Below are positions 35,034-43,493 of a DNA stretch of 64,000 nucleotides, in pieces (positions within the stretch are counted from its first letter, which is position 1; each line of letters opens with the position of its first letter). The translations under genes and the position numbers were made by a program. The notes beneath the pieces are model-generated. The model saw only the letters and a list, made by a program, of their open reading frames with translations, made no database searches and was not told the origin of the DNA. Source of the DNA: Allostreptomyces psammosilenae (lineage in GTDB: Bacteria > Actinomycetota > Actinomycetes > Streptomycetales > Streptomycetaceae); the NCBI RefSeq assembly GCF_013407765.1, contig NZ_JACBZD010000002.1, positions 196,001 to 260,000 on the forward strand. The letters are read 5' to 3'.

Positions 35034-37070
35034 GTGAACACCTTCCGGGAATCCGACGGCGGCCTCGAATGGAGCGCCCACCACGAGACGCTGCGCATCG
35101 AGCCGTGGGGCCCCGACGCCGTCCGGGTCCGCGCCGCCATGGGCCCGCTGCGCGACGACATCCCCGGCGCCCTGCTGGACCGCCCCGCGGACAAGGCCGT
35201 CATCGAGATCCCCGACGGCTCCGAGAGCCCCACCGCCGCCGCCGGCCTCGGCGCGCCCGACGCCGTGGCCGGCGCCCCCGCCCGGCTGGTCAACGGCGCC
35301 CTCACCGTCGAGGTCAGCCCCAACGGCCTGCTGCGGTTCCTGCGCACCGCCGACGGCGGCGAACTGCTCGCCGAACGCCCCGCGCACTTCTGGTGGCCCG
35401 GCCCGCGCGTGCACACCGCCACCGGCAACGGCTACCACCGCCTCGAACAGCACTTCGCCGCCTACGACGACGAACGCCTCTACGGCCTCGGCCAGCACCA
35501 GCACGGCCTGCTCGACCAGAAGGGCACCGTCACCGACCTGGTGCAGCGCAACAGCGAGGTCTCCATCCCCTTCACGCTCTCCAGCCGCGGCTACGGACTG
35601 CTGTGGAACAGCCCCGCCGTCGGCCGCGTCGAACTCGCCGTCACCGGCACCCGCTGGGTCGCCGACAGCGCCCGCCAGATCGACTACTGGATCACCGCCG
35701 GCGACACCCCCGCCGACATCCTGCGCCGCTACGCCGACGCCACCGGCCACGCCCCCGCCTTCCCCGACTGGGCCACCGGCTACTGGCAGTGCAAGCTGCG
35801 CTACCGCACCCAGGAGGAACTCCTCGAGGTCGCCCGCGAGCACAAGCGGCGCGGGCTGCCGATGTCCGTCATCGTCACCGACTTCTTCCACTGGACCCAC
35901 CTCGGCGACTGGAAGTTCGACCTCACCGAGTGGCCCGACCCGGCCGCCATGGTCCGCGAACTCGACGAACTCGGCATCAAGCTGATGGTCTCGGTCTGGC
36001 CGTCCGTCAACCCGCTCAGCGAGAACTACGACACGATGCTGCGCGAGGGCATGTTCATCGGCAACGAGGCCGGCGGCCCCGCGCACGCCCCGTGGATGGA
36101 CAAGGGCTCCCGGGTGCAGGCCCTGGTCTCCTTCTACGACCCCACCAACCCCGCCACCCGCGACTTCGTCTGGGAGAAGGTCCGGGAGAACTACCAGAGC
36201 ATCGGCATCAACCTGTGGTGGCTCGACGCCTGCGAGCCCGAACTGCGCCCCAACCACCCCGCCAACCTGCGCTACCACGCCGGCCCCGGCCAGGAGGTCA
36301 CCAACCTCTACCCCCGGGAGAACGCCCGGATCTTCCACGAGGGCATGGCCGCCTCCGGCAACACCGACGGCCTGTCGTTCTCCCGCTCCGCCTGGGCCGG
36401 CAGCCAGCGCTACGGCACCGCCGTGTGGTCCGGCGACATCGGCACGGACTTCCCCACCCTGCGCTCGCAGATCGCCGCCGGCCTCAACATGGGCCTCAGC
36501 GGCATCCCCTGGTGGACCACCGACATCGGCGGCTTCCACGGCGGCGACCCGGACGACCCCGCCTACCGCGAGGTGCTGGTGCGCTGGTTCCAGTTCGGCG
36601 CGTTCTGCCCGATCTTCCGGCTGCACGGCTTCCGCATCCCGTGGATGCCGCTCGGCGGCGAGATGACCGGCGGCCCCAACGAGGTGTGGTCGTTCGGCGA
36701 GGAGGCCTACCAGATCCTCGAACGCTACCTCCACCTGCGCGAACGCATCCGGCCCTACGTGGCGGAGCAGATGCGGATCGCCTCCGAGGAGGGCCTGCCG
36801 GCGATGCGCCCGCTCTTCCTGGAGTTCCCGGACGACGAGCGCAGCTGGACCGTCGCCGACGCCTTCCTGCTCGGCCCCGACCTGCTGGTCGCCCCGGTCA
36901 CCGAGGCCGGCGCCACCTCCCGCGAGGTCTACCTGCCGGCCGGCGCCCGCTGGCGGTGCGCCTGGACCGGCCAGGAGTACGCCGGCGGCGCCACCCACAC
37001 CCTGGACGCCCCCCTGGACCGCATCCCGCTGCTGCTCCGCGACGACGCCGAACTGCCCATCGCCGACTGA
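35034..37070 (+). CDS. GH31 alpha-xylosidase/alpha-glucosidase
   Basis: 678 residues, GTG start. A GH31 enzyme: N-terminal beta-sandwich, then a TIM barrel with the catalytic nucleophile Asp398 in NLWWLDACEPE (the W-x-D-x-x-E signature) and the acid/base region WSGDIGTDF. The sequence VIVTDFFHWTHLGDWKFD is characteristic of the YicI alpha-xylosidase type rather than maltase-like GH31. It has no signal peptide, so it acts in the cytoplasm on the sugar imported by the upstream transporter (Asp/Glu retaining mechanism). Final gene of the operon, followed by a strong terminator. Confidence 0.93.
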   Translation: MNTFRESDGGLEWSAHHETLRIEPWGPDAVRVRAAMGPLRDDIPGALLDRPADKAVIEIPDGSESPTAAAGLGAPDAVAGAPARLVNGALTVEVSPNGLLRFLRTADGGELLAERPAHFWWPGPRVHTATGNGYHRLEQHFAAYDDERLYGLGQHQHGLLDQKGTVTDLVQRNSEVSIPFTLSSRGYGLLWNSPAVGRVELAVTGTRWVADSARQIDYWITAGDTPADILRRYADATGHAPAFPDWATGYWQCKLRYRTQEELLEVAREHKRRGLPMSVIVTDFFHWTHLGDWKFDLTEWPDPAAMVRELDELGIKLMVSVWPSVNPLSENYDTMLREGMFIGNEAGGPAHAPWMDKGSRVQALVSFYDPTNPATRDFVWEKVRENYQSIGINLWWLDACEPELRPNHPANLRYHAGPGQEVTNLYPRENARIFHEGMAASGNTDGLSFSRSAWAGSQRYGTAVWSGDIGTDFPTLRSQIAAGLNMGLSGIPWWTTDIGGFHGGDPDDPAYREVLVRWFQFGAFCPIFRLHGFRIPWMPLGGEMTGGPNEVWSFGEEAYQILERYLHLRERIRPYVAEQMRIASEEGLPAMRPLFLEFPDDERSWTVADAFLLGPDLLVAPVTEAGATSREVYLPAGARWRCAWTGQEYAGGATHTLDAPLDRIPLLLRDDAELPIAD

Positions 37071-37143
37071 CCCGCCCGGCCCACCTCGGCCCGGCGGCCC
37101 CGCCCCGCCCGCGCCCCGCAGCCGGCCGTCCCGCCGGCCTCCC

Positions 37144-37189
37144 CGCCGGTCGTTCCCGCCCTCCACCCGGAGAGCGGGAACGACCGGCG
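37144..37189 (+). terminator. 16-bp hairpin after the GH31 gene
   Basis: Arms 37144-37159 and 37174-37189 are fully complementary, 14-base loop; it ends the sugar operon. Confidence 0.85.
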
Positions 37190-37211
37190 CAGACCGCGGC
37201 ATGATGCTCGC

Positions 37212-37454
37212 ATGTCCGCGCAGACCCACCTCACGGCCGCCCTCGCCACCCAGACGGCGGCCGAGCTGAACGAGCTCACCGACAACTCCTCCGGTGATGT
37301 CACCGCGGCCGTAGCCGCCCGGCGGATCCGTCACCAGCTCCTCGCCGACGACCTGCGGCGTCACGAGGAGGAGCACGGAGCCTTCACCGAGGAGGAACTG
37401 GCGCAGGCCCATGCCAGGATCTTCGGGCCGAGGCCGCCAGGGACGCACGCGTGA
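37212..37454 (+). CDS. Small antitoxin-like protein without toxin
   Basis: 80 residues, ATG at 37212. Charged helices end in LRRHEEEHGAFTEEELAQAH, a motif known at the C-terminus of many actinobacterial type II antitoxins that precede PIN-domain toxin genes, and an N-terminal part of mixed helices (AVAARRIRHQLLAD). No toxin gene follows: 57 bp after the stop is the convergent response regulator. It is therefore an orphan, or the remnant of a toxin-antitoxin locus. Confidence 0.62.
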   Translation: MSAQTHLTAALATQTAAELNELTDNSSGDVTAAVAARRIRHQLLADDLRRHEEEHGAFTEEELAQAHARIFGPRPPGTHA

Positions 37455-37510
37455 GCCTCAGCCCATTGGTGAGCCCTCGGCCGAGTGCCCGGCCCTCGGT
37501 GGCTCAGCGC

Positions 37511-38161
37511 TCAGCGCTCGGCGTTGAGGTAGGCCAGTACCGCCAGGACGCGGCGGTTGTCGTCGTCCGAGGCGCGGATGCCCAGCTTGGCGAAGATGTT
37601 CGAGGTGTGCTTGGAGACGGCGCCCTCGGAGAAGAACAGCCGCTGCGCGATCGCCGCGTTGGACCGCCCCTCCGCCATCAGCGCCAGCACCTCCCGCTCC
37701 CGCGGCGTCAGCGCCGCCAGCGGCTCGTCCCGGGCGTTGGCCGCCAGCAACCGGGAGATCACCTCCGGATCCATCACCGTCCCCCCGGACGCCACCCGGC
37801 GCACCCCGTCCACGAACTGGTCGGTGTTGAACACCCGGTCCTTGAGCAGGTAGCCGATCCCGCCGGTGCCGTCCGCCAGGAGCTCACGGGCGTACAGCTG
37901 CTCCACGTACTGCGACAGCACCAGCACCGGCAGCCCCGGCACCTGCTCGCGCGCCTTCAGCGCCGCCTGCAGGCCCTCGTCGGTGAACGACGGCGGCAGC
38001 CGCACGTCCACCACCGCCACGTCCGGACGGTGCTCCAGCAGCGCCTTCAGCAGCTCCGGCCCGTTGTCCACGGCCGCCTCGATGGTGAAGCCGTGCGCCT
38101 CCAGCAGGCGGGCCAGTCCCTCCCTCAGGAGGAAGAGGTCTTCGGCGAGGACAACACGCAC
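37511..38161 (-). CDS. NarL/LuxR-family two-component response regulator
   Basis: 216 residues, GTG start. Receiver with Asp52 (AVVDVRLPP) and Lys in YLLKDRV; LuxR HTH at about 150-212 (LTPREREVLALMAEGRSNAA, SEGAVSKHTSNIFAKLGI). It is overlapped by 37 bp with the kinase gene upstream, so both are coupled. The DNA target is not known. Confidence 0.93.
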   Translation of the reverse strand: MRVVLAEDLFLLREGLARLLEAHGFTIEAAVDNGPELLKALLEHRPDVAVVDVRLPPSFTDEGLQAALKAREQVPGLPVLVLSQYVEQLYARELLADGTGGIGYLLKDRVFNTDQFVDGVRRVASGGTVMDPEVISRLLAANARDEPLAALTPREREVLALMAEGRSNAAIAQRLFFSEGAVSKHTSNIFAKLGIRASDDDNRRVLAVLAYLNAER

Positions 38162-39501
38162 GGCAGCTCCATCGTCACCAGGGTCGGCCCGCCCTGGGGA
38201 CTGTTCAGGGCGAGGACGCCGTCGAATGTACCGAGGCGGCGCTCGATCCCGCGCAGCCCGGTGCCCCGCGAGGGATCCGCCCCGCCGCAGCCGTCGTCGG
38301 TGACGTCCACCCGCAGCCGCCCCGGCCCGGTGCGCGCCCCGGCCCGCTCCGACTCCCAGCGCAGGTCGATCCACACCCGGGAGGCACCGGAGTGCTTGGC
38401 CGCGTTCGTCAGGATCTCCGAGACGGCGAAGTACGCGGCCGACTCCACCGGCGGATCCAGCCGCCCGGACAGCTCCGCGACCACCTCCACCCGCAGCGGC
38501 GACTCCAGGCCCAGCGCCCGCACGGCGTCCGCCAGGCCACGGTCCGCCAGCACCGGCGGGTGGATGCCGCGCACCAGGTCGCGCAGCTCCTGCAGGGCCT
38601 TCGAGGACGCCTCGCGGGCCTCGTTCAGCAGCGCCCGCGCCGCCTGCGGATTGGACTCCAGCAGGTGCTCGGCCGCCCCCAGGGTCATCCCCATGGCGAC
38701 CAGCCGGGCCTGGGCGCCGTCGTGCAGGTCCCGCTCGATCCGCCGCAGCTCGGCCGCGCGGGTGTCCACCGCGTCGTGCCGGGTCTGCGTCAGGTGCGCC
38801 ACCCGGGTGGTCAGCTCCGCCTCGCGGGTCGGCGCCAGCAGCCAGCGGCTCGCCCGGGCGTACCCGCGCAGCAGCGCGCCGCCGACCGTGGGCGCCGCCA
38901 GCAGGAGCAGCAGACCGATCCCCAGGGCGATGTAGGCCCGGGTGTCCGTGGTCACCGGCACGAACAGGTACCAGTAGGCGGCCGAACCGCCCGGGCCGTC
39001 GTCCACCAGCCGCCACAGCAGCGGCATCAGCATCCCCTCGACGCCCGAGGCGACCGGGACGGCCGCGGCGAGGCCCAGCACGCCGCCCACCGGCACGTTG
39101 TAGAACAGCCACAGGACGTCCCGCCAGGACGCCGGGTCACGCAGCAGACGCGCCGTCCGCCGGAACGACCCGCCGACCCAACCGCCGGAGACCGGCTCCA
39201 CCGGCCGGTACGGGGCGTCGATCGACACCCCGAACCACCGGCCGCACAGCCAGCGCAGCAGGTTCGCGTGCGCCCGCACCAGCGCGTGGGCGTAGGGCAG
39301 CAGGAGCGCGCCCACACCGATGGCCACCAGCGCGGTGGAGACCAGGGCCAGCACCAGCGGCACGATGCCCGCCAGCGCCAGGCCGAAGACGGACACGCCG
39401 CGCACGACCGGATCGACCAGGGAGCGCCACCACACCCGGCGGGAGGGTTCGGGGCCGGCGTCGGGCGTCCGACGCGTGGGTGCTGTGCCGTTCGTGGTCA
39501 T
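38125..39501 (-). CDS. DesK-like sensor histidine kinase
   Basis: 458 residues. About four to six hydrophobic segments in the first ~235 residues, then HisKA_3 (RRIERDLHDGAQARLVAMGM) and HATPase_c (SEILTNAAKHSGASRVWIDL, DVTDDGCGGADPSRGTGLRG). It phosphorylates the regulator at 37511-38161. The start is ATG 39501; ATG 39513 is also in frame. The N-terminal half has a PspC/DUF-like layout with several Trp-rich loops (SGGWVGGSFRRTARLLRDPA), common in this actinobacterial subfamily. Confidence 0.92.
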   Translation of the reverse strand: MTTNGTAPTRRTPDAGPEPSRRVWWRSLVDPVVRGVSVFGLALAGIVPLVLALVSTALVAIGVGALLLPYAHALVRAHANLLRWLCGRWFGVSIDAPYRPVEPVSGGWVGGSFRRTARLLRDPASWRDVLWLFYNVPVGGVLGLAAAVPVASGVEGMLMPLLWRLVDDGPGGSAAYWYLFVPVTTDTRAYIALGIGLLLLLAAPTVGGALLRGYARASRWLLAPTREAELTTRVAHLTQTRHDAVDTRAAELRRIERDLHDGAQARLVAMGMTLGAAEHLLESNPQAARALLNEAREASSKALQELRDLVRGIHPPVLADRGLADAVRALGLESPLRVEVVAELSGRLDPPVESAAYFAVSEILTNAAKHSGASRVWIDLRWESERAGARTGPGRLRVDVTDDGCGGADPSRGTGLRGIERRLGTFDGVLALNSPQGGPTLVTMELPCVLSSPKTSSS

Positions 39502-39607
39502 CGGTGCCGCCATCCGTTCCGGCCGTGAGCTCCCCCCGGCCGCGGGTCCGTCGTGGTATGGCCCCAGTCTGACCGCCACCCGCGGCCGGACGCACTCCGG
39601 CTCCGCA

Positions 39608-39643
39608 CCCGCCGGGGGTGGGGCCAGCCCCACCCCCGGCGGG
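39608..39643 (-). terminator. 16-bp perfect hairpin after XRE gene
   Basis: Arms 39608-39623 and 39628-39643 are fully complementary with a CCAG loop. It ends transcription from the regulator at 39769-41238 and separates it from the histidine kinase. A GCGGCGGTCAGTCGT-type repeat lies between the stop and the hairpin. Confidence 0.8.
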
Positions 39644-39768
39644 CGCGGGCGCGGTCAGCGGTTCCGTCGTGGCGGCGGTCGGTCGTTCCGCTGCGGCGGC
39701 TGGGGTCGGTGGTGGTCGGTGACGGCGGTCGATGGCGGTCGGTCGTGCGGCGGTCAGTCGTGCGGCGG

Positions 39769-41238
39769 TCAGTCGTGGGCGCGCAGGGCCTCCACCAGCT
39801 CCCGCCCGTGCCGGGAACGCCGCCGCACCAGCAGCGCCGCCGTGGCGTGCAGCTCGTGCCACGAGTGCGGCCGCCCCACCTCGGCGGCGTCCTTCACCGT
39901 CGCCAGCGCCACCGACGCCGCCTGCTCCGGGTCCCCGGCCCCGACCAGCGCGTGCGCCAGACACGCCCGGTACCAGGCGCGGTCCCGCCGGTAGGTCTCC
40001 GGCAGCTGGGCCAGCCCCGAGGAGATCAGCTCCACCGCCGTCCGCCACGCCCGCAGGTGCATCTCCGCCATGCCGCGCTGCAGGCGGAACCACGTCTCGT
40101 CGTAGAAGTACATCCACGCCGGATTGTCCTGGCGCTCCGCCGCGCCCCGCACCAGCGCCTCCGCCTCCCGCAGCAGCCGCCGCGCCGGCTCCGCCTCACC
40201 GGCCAGCGCGTGCCCCCGGGCCGCCATCTGCGCCGCCATGCCCCGCACGCCCAGCGAGGCGTCCGGGCAGGACCACCGGGCCGCCTCGGCCAGCGTCACA
40301 CAGCGCCGGCTGTTCCCCGTCGACCAGGCCAGGTGCGACTTCATGGAGAGCGTGGTGGCGGCCATGTCGTGGTCGCCGGCCTCCAACCCCCAGTCGTGCG
40401 CCCGGTCGTACCAGGCCAGCGCCGCCCCGTGCTCGCCCTGGTCCTGGCACAGCCAGGCCATGAACTGGGCGTGCTCGGCCGCCAACCGCACCACCCGGTT
40501 CACCACGGACCCCCGGGCCCGGTGGTGCAGGTCCACGACCGTGCGCAGTTGCTGCGCCATGATGCCGCGCAGCGGCCGCGACCCCAGGGTGTCCTCCGCC
40601 CGCCGGTGCTCGGCCAGCAACCGCTCCAGCCAGTCCAGGCAGGTGGCGTCCGGGCGGACGGCGCCGGTGGTGGTGGCGGTGAGGCGGTCCAGCATGTCGG
40701 GGTCGGGCGCGATCGACGGCAGGGCCAGCGACGGCAGCCCGGGAACGACGGCGGCTCCGGTGTAGTCGACGCCGTCGCCCTGCCCGTGCGGGGGGCCGCC
40801 GCCGCTTCGCCCGCCGGCGCTGCTCCGGCCGGTGTTGCTCCGGCCGGCGCCGAGGTGGTCGCCGTGTCCCTGCCCGCCGTGTCCCTGCCCGCCATGGCCC
40901 GGGATCCCCCGGGTGGTCGGCGCGGTGTGGGCGTCGTCGGGGCGTCGCGGCCGTGGCACGGAACCGCTCGGGCCGGTCAGCAGCTCGGCCGGAACACCCA
41001 GCCCCTCCACGACGCGCTGCCGCACCTCCGTGGAGGTCACCCGCCGATGACCCCGTTCGATGGCCGAGACGTCCGACTGCGCCAGGCCGGTACGGCTGCC
41101 CAGGACGGTCTGGCTGACGCCGACCAGCCTGCGCCAGACCCGGAACACCACGCCCCAGTCCTCGGCGGCCACCGCGGCCCGCAGCTCCGGATGGAGCCAC
41201 ACGTCCGGTGCCTGATGAGCTGCCACATGATCGATCAT
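39769..41238 (-). CDS. XRE-family regulator with TPR-like domain, probably leaderless
   Basis: 489 residues. An XRE HTH at about residues 33-75 (WRRLVGVSQTVLGSRTGLAQ, then SDVSAIERGHRR), a long Gly/His-rich linker (GIPGHGGQGHGGQGHGDHLG and beyond) and a C-terminal TPR-like helical region. The -10-like TATAGG (plus strand 41248-41253) is only 8 bases before the ATG, so the mRNA would start at or next to the ATG. The 15-bp palindrome 41237-41251 overlaps the ATG, suggesting self-repression. It is divergent from the zinc-ribbon gene at 41325-41573. Confidence 0.88.
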   Translation of the reverse strand: MIDHVAAHQAPDVWLHPELRAAVAAEDWGVVFRVWRRLVGVSQTVLGSRTGLAQSDVSAIERGHRRVTSTEVRQRVVEGLGVPAELLTGPSGSVPRPRRPDDAHTAPTTRGIPGHGGQGHGGQGHGDHLGAGRSNTGRSSAGGRSGGGPPHGQGDGVDYTGAAVVPGLPSLALPSIAPDPDMLDRLTATTTGAVRPDATCLDWLERLLAEHRRAEDTLGSRPLRGIMAQQLRTVVDLHHRARGSVVNRVVRLAAEHAQFMAWLCQDQGEHGAALAWYDRAHDWGLEAGDHDMAATTLSMKSHLAWSTGNSRRCVTLAEAARWSCPDASLGVRGMAAQMAARGHALAGEAEPARRLLREAEALVRGAAERQDNPAWMYFYDETWFRLQRGMAEMHLRAWRTAVELISSGLAQLPETYRRDRAWYRACLAHALVGAGDPEQAASVALATVKDAAEVGRPHSWHELHATAALLVRRRSRHGRELVEALRAHD

Positions 41239-41251
41239 AGGGCGGCCCTAT
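41237..41251. promoter_or_regulatory. Operator-like palindrome over the regulator's start codon
   Basis: ATAGGGC-G-GCCCTAT is a perfect inverted repeat with 7-bp arms and a 1-bp centre. It covers the start codon and the promoter -10 of the XRE gene and lies 74 bp before the divergent zinc-ribbon gene. Confidence 0.62.
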
Positions 41252-41324
41252 AGACCGGCCGGGTGGTTGACGGGGCCCGTTCACCCGATGGTGGATCATG
41301 CGACCTTCGGAAGGGAGCGGACGG

Positions 41325-41573
41325 GTGCACGGCGTTACCGGAGAGGCCGGGGGGAGCGGGGGAAAGGGGAGCGGGGAGAGCCGAACGGACTTCCCGCCAC
41401 CGGAGTTGCTGTTCACCCACGCCCAACGGGCGCGGGTCGCCTGCATCTACTGCCGTAGACAGGGGGCCCCGATGGGCGAGCCGTTCTGGAAGCTCGACGG
41501 CTTCGGCAACTCGTGGAAGGTGCGCGCCTGCCTCGACTGCGACCACCGCAGGGAAGCCGAGCCACGCCGCTGA
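41325..41573 (+). CDS. Small zinc-ribbon protein with FGNxWKVRxC motif
   Basis: 82 residues from GTG 41325 (GAAGGGAG upstream); ATG 41298 is in frame but without ribosome site. Cys pairs C-x2-C (VACIYCRRQG) and C-x2-C (VRACLDCDH) flank LDGFGNSWKVRA, the same layout as 10627-10836. The N-terminus is Gly/Ser/Glu-rich and differs. It is divergent from the XRE gene and separated by 86 bp, as at the first locus. Function unknown; a zinc-binding partner of the regulator or an RNA-binding ribbon is possible. Confidence 0.78.
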   Translation: MHGVTGEAGGSGGKGSGESRTDFPPPELLFTHAQRARVACIYCRRQGAPMGEPFWKLDGFGNSWKVRACLDCDHRREAEPRR

Positions 41574-41640
41574 GGCGGGCGGCGGCCGGGGGGCCGTCAC
41601 CTGCGCTCCGGGCCGCCCGTGCCGCCCGTGCCGGCCCGCC

Positions 41641-42132
41641 TCAGGTGCGGCCCTCGTCCTCCTGGGCGCGGGTGAGCACCGGCTGCTGCTCCATCCAGCG
41701 GGCGCGCAGCACCTGGAAGCCGGCGCGCTCGTAGGCGTCGCAGACCAGCTCGTCGTCGTCCACCACGACGGCGACGGTCCGGCGCCGGGCGAGCCGCAGC
41801 AGCAGCTCAGGCTTGGTGACCCGGGCCGGCCGGCGGTCGCCGCCGCGCCGCATCACCAGCTGCCCGACCGGCAGGCCGTGCCGGGTCAGCCAGTCCAGGG
41901 TGTCCGTACGGCACCGCTCCGGACGCCCAGTGACGTACACCACCTCGCACTCGGCCGCGCTGGCCAGGGCCAGCTCCACCCCGTGCGCCAGCGGCGGATC
42001 GTCCACGGCCGCGGCGAAGAAGCCGTCCCAGTCCTTGGGCCGCTGCTCCAGGAAGTGCAGCCGGTGCCGGACGTCGGCCAGCGTGCCGTCCAGGTCGAAC
42101 ACGGCCAGGGGAGTGGTCGCGGGCCGCGTCAT
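41641..42132 (-). CDS. HAD-family phosphatase, polynucleotide-kinase-3'-phosphatase-like
   Basis: 163 residues. HAD motif I AVFDLDGTLADVRHRLHFL, motif II Thr in VVYVTGRPERCR, and motif IV VVVDDDE. No cap domain. The sequence DLDGTLADVRHRLHFL is usual in the phosphatase domain of phage T4-type polynucleotide kinases and of related bacterial proteins, which act on nucleic-acid or nucleotide 3'-phosphates. The CGCCAGGAGG ribosome site fixes ATG 42132. It lies next to a nuclease gene, which fits a nucleic-acid role, but this is only context. Confidence 0.8.
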   Translation of the reverse strand: MTRPATTPLAVFDLDGTLADVRHRLHFLEQRPKDWDGFFAAAVDDPPLAHGVELALASAAECEVVYVTGRPERCRTDTLDWLTRHGLPVGQLVMRRGGDRRPARVTKPELLLRLARRRTVAVVVDDDELVCDAYERAGFQVLRARWMEQQPVLTRAQEDEGRT

Positions 42133-42245
42133 CGGTGACCTCCTGGCGTGGTGCCGGCATCGTCGTCTGCTCCGCCCCGCCAGGCCGCCACCCGGCGCGG
42201 GTGCTGCCAGCCTACGACCTGCGCCGCTGGAAGAAGTTCAACGCC

Positions 42246-43184
42246 TTACAGCACGAGCTCCGATTCGGAGCAGGCGTACCCCTTGCGTCGTGGCCAGATG
42301 ACCGCACACTGTTGGGTTTGGGCGAGGGCCAGGAGGTCCTTGCGGGGTTCGCTCGGCAGCAGGATGGCCAGGCGCTCAGCTGCCACGAAGCGGTTGTAGT
42401 CCGCGAGCTGTCCGATCGCCATGCGCATGTTCTCCCGCGTAACGCTCCCCTTTGCTTCGACGAGCAGGTGCAGGTCGGCCACGTAGAGGTCGGTCAGTAG
42501 GGGGCGGGTCTCGCCGGGAGGAAGGATCTGGTGGCGGGTGACCTCGTGGCCCTTGGAGCGCAGGTAGTCACTGAACTGGCGCAGGAGCTTCGCCTCGCGC
42601 CGCTCCGCTTCATACGGCTCGCGGTTCGGCTCGACGAACGACTTCTCGGTCTCCTGGCGCTCGATGTCGATCTGCGTGACCGTCTCGCGTTGGCCGCGCA
42701 GTAGCCGGCCCAGCTTCGTGCGCGGCTCCTGGACGGGTGCGTCCAGGGGCCTCAGGCGGAAGACGATGACCTTGCGTAGCGGCCCGTCGCCGGTTTCCGG
42801 GGCGTCCGCTTCGTACCAGCCCTCGGCAGTGAATTCGCCGAGGTAGGTGACGGTGCCGCGGGCTCCCTGAAAGAGACGCAGGGCGCGTCCCTCCGCCTTG
42901 TGGTTGAGGATGCTGGCGTTGCCGGACAGCATCCTCTGGTCGCCGTACTGACCCTCTCCGCTGTAGTGGAAGAAGCCGTCCGGCATCCACCCGTCGTAGT
43001 AGCCGTGCTTCTCGCCCGCGATCGGGTCGGTGAAGATCATGACGTTCGGTGTCTTGGCCGATGGGCCGATACCGCCCTGCGTCCTTCCGCCGTACATGGC
43101 ATGCAGCTGCTTGCGCTCGATCTCGTCGCCCGGCTTGAGAGACCACTCGACAACCGAGGGTGCAGCGACGTCCACCTCCGCCAT
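42246..43184 (-). CDS. SRA-like domain fused to a PD-(D/E)XK nuclease (type IV restriction-like)
   Basis: 312 residues. The N-terminal half (about 10-145) has the pattern of the ScoMcrA-type SRA domain (YGGRTQGGIG, then DGWMPDGFFHYSGEGQYGDQ and VTYLGEF), which reads modified or phosphorothioated DNA in the Streptomyces ScoMcrA. Charged linker 150-200. The C-terminal domain has the PD-(D/E)XK layout: Asp232, Glu243-x-Lys245 (LVEAKGS), Gln259. ScoMcrA itself carries an HNH nuclease, so this is a different effector on a similar reader. Predicted to cut incoming modified DNA. No partner subunit is seen. Confidence 0.85.
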   Translation of the reverse strand: MAEVDVAAPSVVEWSLKPGDEIERKQLHAMYGGRTQGGIGPSAKTPNVMIFTDPIAGEKHGYYDGWMPDGFFHYSGEGQYGDQRMLSGNASILNHKAEGRALRLFQGARGTVTYLGEFTAEGWYEADAPETGDGPLRKVIVFRLRPLDAPVQEPRTKLGRLLRGQRETVTQIDIERQETEKSFVEPNREPYEAERREAKLLRQFSDYLRSKGHEVTRHQILPPGETRPLLTDLYVADLHLLVEAKGSVTRENMRMAIGQLADYNRFVAAERLAILLPSEPRKDLLALAQTQQCAVIWPRRKGYACSESELVL

Positions 43185-43493
43185 GCCCGTCTCCTTGCTC
43201 GCTCGCTAGCCGTGGCTACTACCGCTCATCGTAGTGTACGCTTCCGATCCTGCGTCGCCAGCGCATATGCGAATCGGATGCCGAAATCAGCCGTCCAAAT
43301 CGGACATGAGAAGGCGTGGGTGGTGGAGGCCGCGCCGCTGTACCCGTGTAGGAAACCCGCCCGTCCGGGGGCGGGGCTGGCTGGTGCGCAGATCGGTCGA
43401 GTACGTGCGGTCATGGCCCCTGCATGAAGCAGGCGGCCACCCGTTGCCGCGGGGGCCGCCCACAACACCTCGGAATTCCACCAGGAGGCGTCG
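43185..43493. other. Intergenic region, promoter of nuclease gene and of a small membrane gene
   Basis: This 309-bp stretch has lower GC than its surroundings and contains no convincing gene. The AT-richer part at about 43240-43310 may hold the promoter of the nuclease gene. Confidence 0.55.

Noticed and set aside
33981-37448. An open frame of more than 1100 codons antisense to the permease and GH31 genes
   Set aside because: Val/Gly/Ala/Glu-rich composition with no motif; the opposite strand has four clear family members.
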